NCBI GenBank assembly: GCA_017481575.1
Contig: JAFUPA010000007.1
Span: 1-64,000 of the forward strand
Direction: 5' to 3'
Source of the DNA: Clostridia bacterium
GTDB taxonomy: Bacteria > Bacillota > Clostridia > Oscillospirales > Acutalibacteraceae
DNA length: 64,000 bases
How positions within the stretch are numbered: position 1 is the first letter of the stretch; every line of letters starts with the position of its first letter. A program made the translations under genes and the position numbers. The notes under the pieces were generated by a model. That model searched no databases, was not told the origin of the DNA, and saw only the letters and a program-made list of their open reading frames with translations. Positions 17,712 to 26,733 of the stretch are shown piece after piece.

Positions 17712-18281
17712 TTACTGCAACGGGAAAAGCGTGAACCTGCCGATGCTCGGGAGCAGAAGGTGAGATATCATCTCTGCAAGGTCTTTTGCAGGCATACGGT
17801 CCTCTTTGTTAAGCCATTGCCACACAACCGATGTCATACCTGCTGTTGCAAACTGTGCACAGTATTTTGCAATCTCACTTGAGCTTTCGGTTGTTGTGTT
17901 AACAAAACGCTCAACGTACTGCGTGAGATTTTCGCCAACGCTGAAACCGCTGTTTTCGCTGAGGATAACAAGAAATGTCTCACGGCGGTTTTCTATGTAA
18001 GTAAATGCATCAGCAAGGATATGCTGCATCCAATTCGGGCTTGTGTTGTGTTTTTTTATTATTTCGGTAAAATCCTTACCGATGTCGTTGAGAATATCGG
18101 AGAAAAGCTCAAACTGCGAGTCGTAGTGGTGGTAAAAGGTGCTTCGGTTAATGTCTGCAGTTTCGCAGATTTTTTTGATGCTGATTTCGTGAATCGGCTT
18201 TTCTTTCATCAGTTCAACAAGACTTTGCTTTAAAATTTCACGTGTCATTCTGGCACGTCTGTCGAGCGATTTAACGGGCAT
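17712..18281 (-). CDS. TetR/AcrR family transcriptional regulator
   Basis: The 189-aa protein has the TetR DNA-binding domain in residues 10-60 (TREILKQSLVELMKEKPIHEISIKKICETADINRSTFYHHY), with the helix-turn-helix ending in the family hallmark STFYHHY. The C-terminal 130 residues form a helical ligand and dimer domain resembling the TetR_C_7/DhaS-like group. The ligand and targets are unknown. It has its own promoter and faces the GPH transporter gene tail to tail. Confidence 0.9.
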   Translation of the reverse strand: MPVKSLDRRARMTREILKQSLVELMKEKPIHEISIKKICETADINRSTFYHHYDSQFELFSDILNDIGKDFTEIIKKHNTSPNWMQHILADAFTYIENRRETFLVILSENSGFSVGENLTQYVERFVNTTTESSSEIAKYCAQFATAGMTSVVWQWLNKEDRMPAKDLAEMISHLLLPSIGRFTLFPLQ

Positions 18282-18312
18282 AAAAACACTCCTTTTCAGC
18301 TTTTATACCCGA

Positions 18313-18341
18313 ATTATAGCATATTTTGGTGAAAAATGCAA
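18313..18341 (-). promoter_or_regulatory. Sigma-A promoter of the TetR gene
   Basis: Minus strand: -35 TTGCAT (18341-18336), 17-bp spacer, -10 TATAAT (18318-18313), followed by SD AAAAGGAG before the ATG at 18281. Confidence 0.7.
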
Positions 18342-18351
18342 CACTATGTAT

Positions 18352-18420
18352 AATAAAAAGCGTAATGACGGATAATGATACCCGTGTTTATAAACTCTCA
18401 CGGTGCATATTATCCGTCAT
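18352..18420 (-). terminator. Terminator of the CotH-dockerin gene
   Basis: Minus strand: a long stem ATGACGGATAAT / ATTATCCGTCAT with inner pairing, followed by the run CGCTTTTTATT. Confidence 0.75.
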
Positions 18421-18435
18421 ATTGTCTGTTCAGAA

Positions 18436-21400
18436 TTATTCTACATAGTCCCATATGGACTTTTGCATTGTCGAAATCTGCAGAATGATAAGCGCATCAA
18501 GCGAGTTTACCTTTCCGTCAGAGTTCACGTCTGCCGCCTGAGCTTCAATCTCGTCAAAAGTGATTCTTCCGACATTTGCCTGCAAAACAAGGAGTGCGTC
18601 AAGCGAGTTTATCTTTTCGTCAGCATTGACGTCAGCTCTTGTTGCACCGCCGCCGATATAAACATAAACCAAATGTTCAAAAGCTTTGCCGTCACTTGAA
18701 AGTCGGAGCTTTGTGTATCCAGGTGCAAGCGCTGTGAGTGTGCCGTTTTCAAGGCTTACAACACTTTCGTCAAACTTTGAGTTAAGAACAAAATCCTCGG
18801 GCATATACGGTGAAGCCGTAACCTCAACTTTTACGCTTTCACCCGGGAGAAGGTTAATTTTCGTGACGTTTACATTGAATTCAAAGGTTTGATATTTTAT
18901 GTCCTTTTCCTTTGCAAATCTTTCTGCCGCAGAGTTCGGGTAACAGATGATTGTACCCTCAAAACCGTCAAAGGCATCGTCTGCGATTTCGGTTATGTAT
19001 TCGGGGATTTCCGCTGTGTCGGTATCTGCAAGGAATTTGACAAGGCGTGTTCCGTCAATTTCAAGGCTGTCGAGCAGAGTACATTCAACCGTATGCGCTG
19101 TCTTTTTGCTGTCAGCATAAAGGGTGTATGCTTTGCCGTTGCTGATGTCTGCCTGTGATGACCATATTCTGTAATCACCGTTATCGGCAAAGGTCATCGG
19201 GATTTCGGTTTCACCGCAGACCAGAGTGAGATTTTTAACATCTGCAGTCGTTACGGCTTTGACCTCGATTGTTTTTGCAAAGGATTCTGTCGGATAATCA
19301 ATGCCGTAAATTTTGCTGTCGAAGGCTTCAACCTCACGCACAAAGATGTCAAAACTGCCGTATTCAATCCAGCTTGCCCCAACAAGGTATTCGAGCGTTA
19401 TCGTATGCTTGCCTGTTTCGGTAATTTCCTTAACAAGTGTCTCTCCGTCTGTCGTAGCATTGATGTTTTTGCCGTTTTCAAGCAGTCGGAGTTCACTCAC
19501 TTCGCTGTCCTTATCAACGCAGACAGTCAGCTTTTCGCCGCTGTCAAACTGCCTGTTGAATGTGACCTTGTTGATGATTTTTGCTTCACGTTGCAGGTCG
19601 TCAACCGTAATCTCAATTGCCGTACTAGGACGGTTGTCGGTGTAAAGCGCACGGACTTTATAAGTGAAGTCTTCTTTTGCCGAGATAAGGTGCTTTATAG
19701 TCGTAACCGAGAAATTTCCGACTTGTCTTTGTGAGATGTAAGCGGCGCTGTCTTTTGAATAAGTTGCGGTTGTTCCGTCGGGGCTGGAGTAGAGAATTTT
19801 TCTCGGCTCACCTTTAGAAACGGTAATAACAGCACTTCTTGCGTTTGACCTGAAAACGCCGTCTGCAAAGCACGCAAGCACAGAGTTGTCGGTCTCGTTT
19901 GCCGCTGTTTCAAAATCAGACATTAGCTTTTGAAGCTTGTCGGCATTTTTTACATTCTGTTTTGCAGTTTCGCTCAAAGCATCAAATGAAATCTGTGCTT
20001 CAAAAAGCTCTCTTACAAATCTGTTGCCGTTAATCTCGTCCGGCAGGTTTTTAATAAGAGCTTCAACCTCGCCTGAATTCTCACGGGGATTGACGTCAAT
20101 TTTAAACTCTGCCGTTGCGTTCCGGTAACGCAGAACGGCATAAGTCTCGCCGATTTCCTCTGTTACCGTGTTGTAGGAATAAAGCTGTTCGCCGATGGAA
20201 TCCTTGATATAAGTGTAAACAAGCTCGGGCTTGACCTCTGCTGACGTGCCGTCAGTATATGCTGCGGTAAGTGTAAGTCCTGCAAGGTCAATCACTTCGC
20301 CTGCGCTGTAAGTCAGCTTGTCGGGCAGGGTAGTGATTTCGAGTAAAGACACCTCTTTATGTGTGTCTGTGCTTGCACCGAAAAGAACTGTTCCGTCCTT
20401 GTCGTAACACACAACGCTGATGATTGCACCGTCATTGATTTTCGGAAGAGTAACAGCTTCGCTTGTCGGCTTGAAGCTTTTGCACTCCTTGCCGTCGGCA
20501 AAGATTTTGACAAGATAAGGCACATCCGCATTAAAATCTATGACAATTGAATTATTCTCTTTGTTAAAAGACAAACCAATCAAATCCGAATTTACGGAAT
20601 TCATATTCTTAATGCCGTAGGCAATTGAACTGTAAGCGGTGTCAAGTGTTGCGAGTGACTTGTCAAGCCAATTGATTTTTTCCTGCAATCTTAATTTTAA
20701 ATCGGAAGCGTTTTCACTAAAGCTGATTTGATTGTTCCATATCTCATCGTTATGGTTTGCCGATGCCGAAATTTTAGCAATAGCCGTGTCAATGTCTCCA
20801 CCGTCTTTAATAAGGTCGTTGATTGCGGTGTATCTGTATTCAAAATATGTCTCTCTCAAGCTTTCAAGAAAAACGGGGTCGGACAGAAAACGTGCAAGCC
20901 ATTTGATGTTGAGCGAAGTCCACTTGTAAAATGAAGTGGAGGCTGTTGTGTAGTCCATATCCCACACGGGGCCGTAAACCAATTTACCGTCAATGTCCTT
21001 GCTTACCCACGTGCTTTTATAGCCAAAGTCTGCATTTTCAAAAATCTCGTTTACAAGCAGACCTTTAACAAAAGATTCAAGGTCGATAAAGTCGGTGTAA
21101 CGCATTGTCTGCCCGTTGTAGGTGGTGCAGAAATCGTCGGAGAAAAGAGCTGTTTCAAATGCTTGGTAATACTCTTGTATGTAACCAAGCATATCTTCAC
21201 TCAAGGTGTCGGGCGTGTCAATGCAGACAGAAACGCCGCTGTCGGTTATGAAGCTCGGCTTATCCTCGTCAAAGCCGATTTCCAGAAGATAACCGCCGTT
21301 AATGTCGGGACAGTCGAAATAGTCAGAAACCGTGTAGCTGACGCCCTTGAAGGTCACCTTGTCGCTTGTTGTCCAGCTCATATTCTCGGTCATTATGTCA

Positions 21401-22263
21401 ATAAGCTCGTCACGCTCGTCTTTAGTCATAATGTCCTGATTCTTTTTGTAGATTGCTTTTGCCGCATCCTCGGCAACGTCCTCCCAGTTTGTTATGTCAA
21501 CTCTGGTGTCGTCCACACGGATGTGCTCGCAAAGCTGATAGTTGCCCACGACCTTGCCGTTGAAAACAACGTCAACCCACACACTTTTTTCAAACTGCAA
21601 GCCAAAATCTTCAGCAAGCGAATAAGAGACAGAGTTACGAAGCAAACTTGTGTCAAACGGGTTTGAAAGAAGCACCCAATGCTTGCTCTTACCCATACCG
21701 AAAAGGTCGGCTTTCGAGTCGAGCTTAAGTCTGTACGGCTTTTTGTCTGCCGCCCAGGTGGAGTTACCTCTGCCACGGATTTGTGTTTTGCCGTCATAAA
21801 GGCAGTCGGCAGAATTGAATTCAGCATTACCCTGAATTTTTAAATGAGCGTCAAGATATTTGTCCTTTATAACAACTTCTTCTCTGCCCTCGGTTTCAAT
21901 ATAAACAACGGGTAGTTCGCTTATGAGCATACTGGTTTTGCCCACAAGAACACCGTTGTAGTCGTAAACCTTAACCTCAAGCATACTTTCAAGGTCAGCT
22001 TCAAGCGGTGTGTAGGTGCTTGAAGTGTTGCTTATGAGCTTACCGTCAATGTACCATTTGTAAAGGAATTTTTCGTTTTCTCTGTCGTTTACGGTAACAG
22101 CAATTTCCTTTCCGATTTCGGCATAGTCACAGTCAAAGTACACCTCACCGAAATCCTTTTCAACGGTTACAAAATTGTATCCGTCAGTTTTTGCAGAAAT
22201 AGTTGAGCCAAAAGATGCAAACACTATCAATACAGACAGCAAAACGCAAAGAAAACGTTTCAT
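18436..22263 (-). CDS. Secreted CotH-type protein with C-terminal type I dockerin
   Basis: The 1275-aa protein starts with a signal peptide (MKRFLCVLLSVLIVFASFGS). An Ig-like segment at about 30-110 precedes a CotH kinase-like domain at about 118-520, which includes QIRGRGNSTWAADKKPYRLK, the helical LLRNSVSYSLAEDFG and the metal-binding YGPVWDMDY near 431-439. A bacterial Ig-like domain (Big_3-type, about 650-745), further beta-rich modules and a leucine-rich-repeat-like remnant follow. The last 70 residues form a dockerin with two calcium repeats, DVNADEKINSLDALLVLQ and DVNSDGKVNSLDALIILQ. It should be exported and docked onto a cohesin scaffold at the cell surface. CotH enzymes phosphorylate proteins in spore coats; the role here is unknown. 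Confidence 0.9.
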   Translation of the reverse strand: MKRFLCVLLSVLIVFASFGSTISAKTDGYNFVTVEKDFGEVYFDCDYAEIGKEIAVTVNDRENEKFLYKWYIDGKLISNTSSTYTPLEADLESMLEVKVYDYNGVLVGKTSMLISELPVVYIETEGREEVVIKDKYLDAHLKIQGNAEFNSADCLYDGKTQIRGRGNSTWAADKKPYRLKLDSKADLFGMGKSKHWVLLSNPFDTSLLRNSVSYSLAEDFGLQFEKSVWVDVVFNGKVVGNYQLCEHIRVDDTRVDITNWEDVAEDAAKAIYKKNQDIMTKDERDELIDIMTENMSWTTSDKVTFKGVSYTVSDYFDCPDINGGYLLEIGFDEDKPSFITDSGVSVCIDTPDTLSEDMLGYIQEYYQAFETALFSDDFCTTYNGQTMRYTDFIDLESFVKGLLVNEIFENADFGYKSTWVSKDIDGKLVYGPVWDMDYTTASTSFYKWTSLNIKWLARFLSDPVFLESLRETYFEYRYTAINDLIKDGGDIDTAIAKISASANHNDEIWNNQISFSENASDLKLRLQEKINWLDKSLATLDTAYSSIAYGIKNMNSVNSDLIGLSFNKENNSIVIDFNADVPYLVKIFADGKECKSFKPTSEAVTLPKINDGAIISVVCYDKDGTVLFGASTDTHKEVSLLEITTLPDKLTYSAGEVIDLAGLTLTAAYTDGTSAEVKPELVYTYIKDSIGEQLYSYNTVTEEIGETYAVLRYRNATAEFKIDVNPRENSGEVEALIKNLPDEINGNRFVRELFEAQISFDALSETAKQNVKNADKLQKLMSDFETAANETDNSVLACFADGVFRSNARSAVITVSKGEPRKILYSSPDGTTATYSKDSAAYISQRQVGNFSVTTIKHLISAKEDFTYKVRALYTDNRPSTAIEITVDDLQREAKIINKVTFNRQFDSGEKLTVCVDKDSEVSELRLLENGKNINATTDGETLVKEITETGKHTITLEYLVGASWIEYGSFDIFVREVEAFDSKIYGIDYPTESFAKTIEVKAVTTADVKNLTLVCGETEIPMTFADNGDYRIWSSQADISNGKAYTLYADSKKTAHTVECTLLDSLEIDGTRLVKFLADTDTAEIPEYITEIADDAFDGFEGTIICYPNSAAERFAKEKDIKYQTFEFNVNVTKINLLPGESVKVEVTASPYMPEDFVLNSKFDESVVSLENGTLTALAPGYTKLRLSSDGKAFEHLVYVYIGGGATRADVNADEKINSLDALLVLQANVGRITFDEIEAQAADVNSDGKVNSLDALIILQISTMQKSIWDYVE

Positions 22264-22349
22264 AGCTCATACCTCCGTTTTAATATAAATTAAATTATAT
22301 CATTTTATAAAAATATAGTCAAATTTATGCAATACTTGCGAGCGTTGTA

Positions 22350-22378
22350 TTGACCTTGAAGCAAAAAATTGTTATTAT
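22350..22378 (+). promoter_or_regulatory. Candidate promoter of rpe
   Basis: -35 TTGACC (22350-22355), 17-bp spacer, -10 TATTAT (22373-22378). On the opposite strand a TATAAT near 22300 probably serves the CotH gene. Confidence 0.55.
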
Positions 22379-22414
22379 ATTATCTGTATATTTGTATTTT
22401 CTGGGAGTGTTTTT

Positions 22415-23059
22415 ATGATTAAAATTGCACCGTCAATTTTGTCCTGTGACTTTTCAAAAATGGGTGCCGAGGTTGCACGAATGGATGCTTGCGGCGCTGA
22501 CTATATCCACATCGATGTTATGGACGGTCATTTTGTGCCGAACATCACTTTCGGTGCGCCTGTTGTAAAGTGTATCCGCAAGTGTACGGACAAGGTTTTT
22601 GACTGCCACCTTATGATAAGTGATCCGCTCAGATATGCGGAGGATTTCGCAAAAGCGGGTGCAGATATAATCAACTTCCACATTGAAAGTGACTCTCCGA
22701 CGGGTGAGACGATTGAAAAAATCCTTTCGCTCGGCTGTAAAGCAGGTCTTACCGTAAAGCCGAAAACCCCCATTGAGGAGGTTTATCCTTACCTCGACAA
22801 GCTCAGCATGGTGCTTATTATGACGGTTGAGCCGGGCTTCGGCGGTCAGAAGTTTATGGCAGATATGATGGGCAAGGTTTCCGCACTCCGTGCCGAGGCT
22901 GAAAGAAGAGGTCTTCAGCTCGACATTCAGGTGGACGGCGGAATTTCGCCCGAAACCGCACCTGTTGTTATTGAAGCGGGTGCAAATGTACTTGTTGCAG
23001 GCAGTGCCGTTTTCGGTGCAGAAAATCCTGCGGAAATGATTGAAAAATTAAGAGGTTGA
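22415..23059 (+). CDS. rpe: Ribulose-phosphate 3-epimerase
   Basis: The 214-aa TIM barrel has all RPE marks: APSILSCDFSKMGAEV, the metal-ligand segments HIDVMDGHFVPNITFG and CHLMISDP, MTVEPGFGGQKF, and the phosphate site VDGGISPETAPVVIEAGANVLVAGSAVF (read as two blocks). It interconverts ribulose-5-P and xylulose-5-P in the pentose phosphate pathway. It stands apart from its common prpC-prkC-rsgA neighbours. Its 3' end overlaps the convergent mecA gene by 12 bp. Confidence 0.96.
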   Translation: MIKIAPSILSCDFSKMGAEVARMDACGADYIHIDVMDGHFVPNITFGAPVVKCIRKCTDKVFDCHLMISDPLRYAEDFAKAGADIINFHIESDSPTGETIEKILSLGCKAGLTVKPKTPIEEVYPYLDKLSMVLIMTVEPGFGGQKFMADMMGKVSALRAEAERRGLQLDIQVDGGISPETAPVVIEAGANVLVAGSAVFGAENPAEMIEKLRG

Positions 23060-23572
23060 TTTGCTTACCTCTTGCCAATGCTCGTGAGTGGCGGCGGCGG
23101 TCATGCTGTCGTTACCAACAAACTTTCCGAATTCCTGGAGCACGGGAAAGCAAAGTGCAGTCTGCTGAGTGGGGAATTCCGCACGGAACTTCCTGCCGTT
23201 TGTAAATATTCGTTTTTCACGGATTTCGACGGCAGACAAAGCATCAAGCAAATCGTTAACGCTGTTGAATTCAAAAATCTGTGTCGGGTTAGTTTTAGAG
23301 ATAACCGTGCCGATATTCGAGTGCGAAACGGGCACGGTAAACATCAGAACGCAACCGCCCGAGCTGTCGGGTGCGGCTTCAATTATCAGGTTGCCTGACG
23401 GGTCAATGTCCCTGCCGGTGTTCCTGCGCACAGAGTCGAGTATGGTCCAGATAACACGCCGTGTTTCTATGTTGGAATAGTCCATGGTGTCATATGTAAT
23501 GTCAAGCTCCTTAAGGTCATCACGGCTCAAAGCCACGATGAATTTATTACTGCCAAGCGGCTGAATATTCAC
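23048..23572 (-). CDS. mecA: Adaptor protein MecA
   Basis: The 174-aa protein resembles MecA: N-terminal substrate-binding domain (MNIQPLGSNKFIVALSRDDLKELDI, compare the known start M-I--I-NT-KFFIS--DL), then IWTILDSVRRNTGRDIDPSGNLIIEA, and a C-terminal ClpC-binding domain ending FPVLQEFGKFVGNDSMTAAATHEHW (read in parts). MecA feeds substrates to ClpCP in Firmicutes. The start is a GTG at 23572, 6 nt after GGAGGG; a longer open frame upstream is antisense to the next gene and rejected. It is shorter than the B. subtilis protein (about 218 aa) because the linker is short. Confidence 0.82.
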   Translation of the reverse strand: MNIQPLGSNKFIVALSRDDLKELDITYDTMDYSNIETRRVIWTILDSVRRNTGRDIDPSGNLIIEAAPDSSGGCVLMFTVPVSHSNIGTVISKTNPTQIFEFNSVNDLLDALSAVEIREKRIFTNGRKFRAEFPTQQTALCFPVLQEFGKFVGNDSMTAAATHEHWQEVSKSTS

Positions 23573-23650
23573 AATAATCCCTCCATACTTTAAAGTATAT
23601 GTCTCGGTCGGCGAGTATTCAACCATCAAATAATGGCAAAGGGTGATAAA

Positions 23651-23989
23651 ATGGAAAACAATAATAAATATAACAAGCGTCGCAGAAGCATAACGGAATT
23701 CCGTACGTCTTACAGCGACAATAAAAAATATTTCATCAGCACGGATAAATCTGCACGCTGGCAACCGATTGTGAAATACCTCATAATTGCCGCAATAATA
23801 CTTGCAATCACGCTTGCGAGCTTTGTAATAACCGATGCTTTGCTCGAAATTTCCGAAGCGCCGTTTGTTGCCGAGGAAACTACAACCAAATCTACAACGC
23901 AAAAAATTGACGATAAATACTTTGAAAATCAAGTCACAATCCCCGCTGACGAGATTGACGAAATACAAAATAACGAAGCAAGAGAGTAG
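23651..23989 (+). CDS. Small single-pass membrane protein, unknown
   Basis: The 112-aa protein has a basic, polar N-terminus (NNNKYNKRRRSITEFR), one membrane segment at about residues 42-65 (IVKYLIIAAIILAITLASFV) and an acidic Thr-rich outer tail (EETTTKSTTQK). I chose the ATG at 23651 over that at 23633 because AAGGGTGAT lies just before it. It is not a family I recognise. It begins a cluster with a GH13 enzyme (8 bp downstream) and resembles, in layout only, the small protein at 28683. Confidence 0.65.
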   Translation: MENNNKYNKRRRSITEFRTSYSDNKKYFISTDKSARWQPIVKYLIIAAIILAITLASFVITDALLEISEAPFVAEETTTKSTTQKIDDKYFENQVTIPADEIDEIQNNEARE

Positions 23990-23997
23990 TCCTTTTA

Positions 23998-25863
23998 ATG
24001 TATATACCGTATAATTCACGATATGAATATCACAAAAGCATATTCGGGGCAACGAAAACCTCCCAAACGGTGGTTTTCCGCATTGTTCTGCCCCGAAATT
24101 TTTGCTGTCATCACGCAAGACTTGTCGTGAAAAAGGAAAATTGGGAATACGGGCAGCTCATTGATATGCAATGGGACTGTATGCAGGGCGAAAGCGAAGA
24201 ATGGTGGAAGGCATCGTTCTGCCCCGAAGAGAGCGGACTTTACGAATACCGCTTTGAATACGATACCCCGTGGGGAACAAGCCGAATTTACAACGCAGGT
24301 GACGGCATCGGCAAAATCCGTGATGACGGAAGCTGTTGGCAGTTAACGGTTTATGATGAAAGCTTTTCCACCCCCGATTGGCTCAAGGGCGGTGTGATTT
24401 ATCAGATTTTTCCCGACCGCTTTAATTCTTCGGGCGAGGAGAAATCGGACGTCCCTACCGACCGTGTTATGCGTACTGACCGTGACGGCGAGCCGTATTG
24501 GCGACCGGACAAAAACGGCAAGGTGCTCAACAACGATTTTTTCGGCGGTGACCTTAAGGGCATTGAGGAAAAACTCTACTACCTTAAAAGTCTCGGTGTT
24601 ACCTGCATTTATTTAAATCCCATTTTCGAGGCACACTCAAACCACCGCTACGACACGGCAGATTATACAAAAATTGACCCTCTTCTCGGCAAGCAGAAGG
24701 ATTTTGAAAGCCTTTGCTCAGCCGCTAAAAAAGAGGGAATAAATATAATCCTTGACGGCGTTTTCAGCCACACGGGATGCGACAGTAAATATTTCAACGA
24801 ATACGGCAGATACGATACCGTTGGTGCATATCAGTCGCAGAATTCAAAATATTATAATTGGTACAAGTTTACAAACTGGCCCGACGATTATTTAAGCTGG
24901 TGGGGCATAAAGCTCCTGCCCGAGGTTATTGAAGAAAACCCCGATTTTATCGAATACATCACAGGCGAAAACGGAATTGCACGCAAGTGGTTAAGGCTCG
25001 GTGCTTCGGGCTGGAGACTCGATGTTGCCGACGAGCTGCCCGATGTTTTTCTCGACAGTTTCCGCAAGGCTGTTAAAGAGGAAAATCCCGAAGCGCTCGT
25101 TATGGGCGAGGTCTGGGAGGATGCTTCCAACAAATTCAGCTACGGTCAGCGCCGCCGATATCTTCTCGGCGAACAGCTCGACAGCGTTATGAATTACCCA
25201 TTTGCGGGTGCGGTCATCGATTTTGTGCGTGGAGGTCTTGCGGAGCTTTTCTCTTCACGTGTTATGTCGATTGTCGAAAATTACCCCAAGCAGGTGCTTG
25301 ATGTGCTTATGAACCACATCTCGACCCACGACACAATGAGGGCAATCACCGCCCTTGCAGGCGAAAGCTGTGAATACAGGGACAGATATTGGCAAAGCAC
25401 ACATTCGTTGAGTGCCGAAGCGTACAGTAACGGTATCGGTCTTATGAAAATGGCAACGGCAATGCAGTTCACTCTCCCCGGTGTACCCAGTATTTATTAC
25501 GGTGACGAGGCAGGTATGCAGGGCTATAAAGACCCGTTTAACCGCTGTTGTTACCCGTGGGGCAATGAGAATGCAGAGCTTGTTGAATGGTATAAAAAAC
25601 TAGGTAAAGTCAGAAGCGAAAACAAGTGCTTTGTTGACGGAAAGTTTGAAATCCTTTCCTCGGTTGCAGGCTGTGTTGCCTACTCACGCAGGTGCGACGG
25701 CAATGCCGTGCTTGTAATCGCAAACAGCAACCCCCACCCGATAACCTATTATGTAAAGGACGAGTGGTCAGACAGCGAGGATTTGCTCGGCAACAGCTAT
25801 GTTCGGGGAACACTCGTTGATGTCGGTGCAAAATCAACAGTAATATTAAAAAGATGTGATTAA
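23998..25863 (+). CDS. GH13 alpha-glucosidase / neopullulanase-like enzyme
   Basis: The 621-aa protein has an N-terminal CBM34-like beta domain (1-120), a TIM barrel from about 130 (GGVIYQIFPDRF) and a C-terminal beta domain. GH13 regions are clear: DGVFSHTG, WRLDVADE with nucleophile Asp342, MGEVWED with acid/base Glu371, and HISTHDT with Asp445. The CBM34-like domain and the sequence around the catalytic residues fit the cyclomaltodextrinase/neopullulanase group, which cuts maltodextrins. There is no signal peptide, so it is likely cytoplasmic. Its stop is directly followed by the ATG of the LCP-like gene. Confidence 0.88.
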   Translation: MYIPYNSRYEYHKSIFGATKTSQTVVFRIVLPRNFCCHHARLVVKKENWEYGQLIDMQWDCMQGESEEWWKASFCPEESGLYEYRFEYDTPWGTSRIYNAGDGIGKIRDDGSCWQLTVYDESFSTPDWLKGGVIYQIFPDRFNSSGEEKSDVPTDRVMRTDRDGEPYWRPDKNGKVLNNDFFGGDLKGIEEKLYYLKSLGVTCIYLNPIFEAHSNHRYDTADYTKIDPLLGKQKDFESLCSAAKKEGINIILDGVFSHTGCDSKYFNEYGRYDTVGAYQSQNSKYYNWYKFTNWPDDYLSWWGIKLLPEVIEENPDFIEYITGENGIARKWLRLGASGWRLDVADELPDVFLDSFRKAVKEENPEALVMGEVWEDASNKFSYGQRRRYLLGEQLDSVMNYPFAGAVIDFVRGGLAELFSSRVMSIVENYPKQVLDVLMNHISTHDTMRAITALAGESCEYRDRYWQSTHSLSAEAYSNGIGLMKMATAMQFTLPGVPSIYYGDEAGMQGYKDPFNRCCYPWGNENAELVEWYKKLGKVRSENKCFVDGKFEILSSVAGCVAYSRRCDGNAVLVIANSNPHPITYYVKDEWSDSEDLLGNSYVRGTLVDVGAKSTVILKRCD

Positions 25864-26733
25864 ATGTTTAAAAAAGACCATAAATTCAAAACCTCAAAGC
25901 AGGACAAGAGAGGCAGTTTGTTACGCTTTTTCTACGCTTTTCTTGCTTTTGCACTTGTGTTTGGCACAATCTCGGCAGTTGTTATTTTAAAGCATAACGA
26001 CCTGTCGCTTGAGGATATTTTTTCGGACAAAGCAACCACCACAACGGACGAAAACCAAACGTCGGGTAATGATACGGTTGACCTTAACAAGGAACTGACG
26101 GGGCAGGCGGATATTCTGCTTTACTGTGCAGACAGTGATTCGTCGCAAATTCATTTTATGGTTTTGGTCGATGCCGATATGGACGACAGAACCTTCCGTG
26201 TGCATCCGCTGAACCCCGACAATTCCGAATATCTCAACGCACTTTCAACAGGTGGCTACAAGGAGCTTATTTCTGCCGTTGAAAAGCACGAGGGTGTGGA
26301 GATTGACAAGTACATTGCATCAAACCCCGACACCTTTGCCCTCGCAATTAACTATATGGGCGGTCTTGAATACACGGTTGACGAAAGAATAGAGTACCGC
26401 ACCGACGATTACACCCTCATTTTAACCCAAGGCGACCAGACGATTAAGGGTGAAACCTTGCTTAAATATTTTAAATATTGCAAAACTCTCGGCACAGACG
26501 GAATGCGACAGCAGGGTAAGCTTATCTGTGCGATGATTGAAGAATATATAACTGCTGAAAACGTCGAAAAAGGCATAACGATTTACCAGAAGGTGCTTTC
26601 AAAAATCAATTCTGCCAGCGATGTTTCTTACGTTGAAATGTCGTCAGCGTTGCAGATGCTCAGACTTCTCTGTTCCTCGGACGAACGACAGCCTGCAACG
26701 GTAATCTTAAGCCAAGAGAGTATTGCACAGTAG
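25864..26733 (+). CDS. LCP (LytR-CpsA-Psr)-like membrane protein, divergent
   Basis: The 289-aa protein has one N-terminal membrane anchor (about residues 20-42), a Thr-rich linker and an outer domain with LCP features: ADILLYCADSDSSQIHFMVLVDAD, INYMGGLEYTVDERI and GDQTIKGETLLKYFKYCKT ending in MRQQGKLI. LCP enzymes attach glycopolymers to peptidoglycan, but the usual PRD and YxRxR catalytic segments read HPLNPDN and YFKYCK here, so activity is doubtful. Its TAG stop lies in the left end of an inserted MITE; without the insertion it would end TAA at the same codon and the next gene would follow 12 nt later. Confidence 0.68.
   Translation: MFKKDHKFKTSKQDKRGSLLRFFYAFLAFALVFGTISAVVILKHNDLSLEDIFSDKATTTTDENQTSGNDTVDLNKELTGQADILLYCADSDSSQIHFMVLVDADMDDRTFRVHPLNPDNSEYLNALSTGGYKELISAVEKHEGVEIDKYIASNPDTFALAINYMGGLEYTVDERIEYRTDDYTLILTQGDQTIKGETLLKYFKYCKTLGTDGMRQQGKLICAMIEEYITAENVEKGITIYQKVLSKINSASDVSYVEMSSALQMLRLLCSSDERQPATVILSQESIAQ

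Noticed and set aside
21163..21666. 167-aa plus-strand open frame opposite the CotH gene
   Set aside because: Antisense shadow of the conserved CotH domain.
23573..24118. N-terminal extension of mecA on the minus strand (open frame to 24118)
   Set aside because: It is antisense to the small membrane protein gene at 23651 and to the GH13 start, has no SD, and the true GTG start at 23572 has GGAGGG at the right distance and matches MecA family starts.
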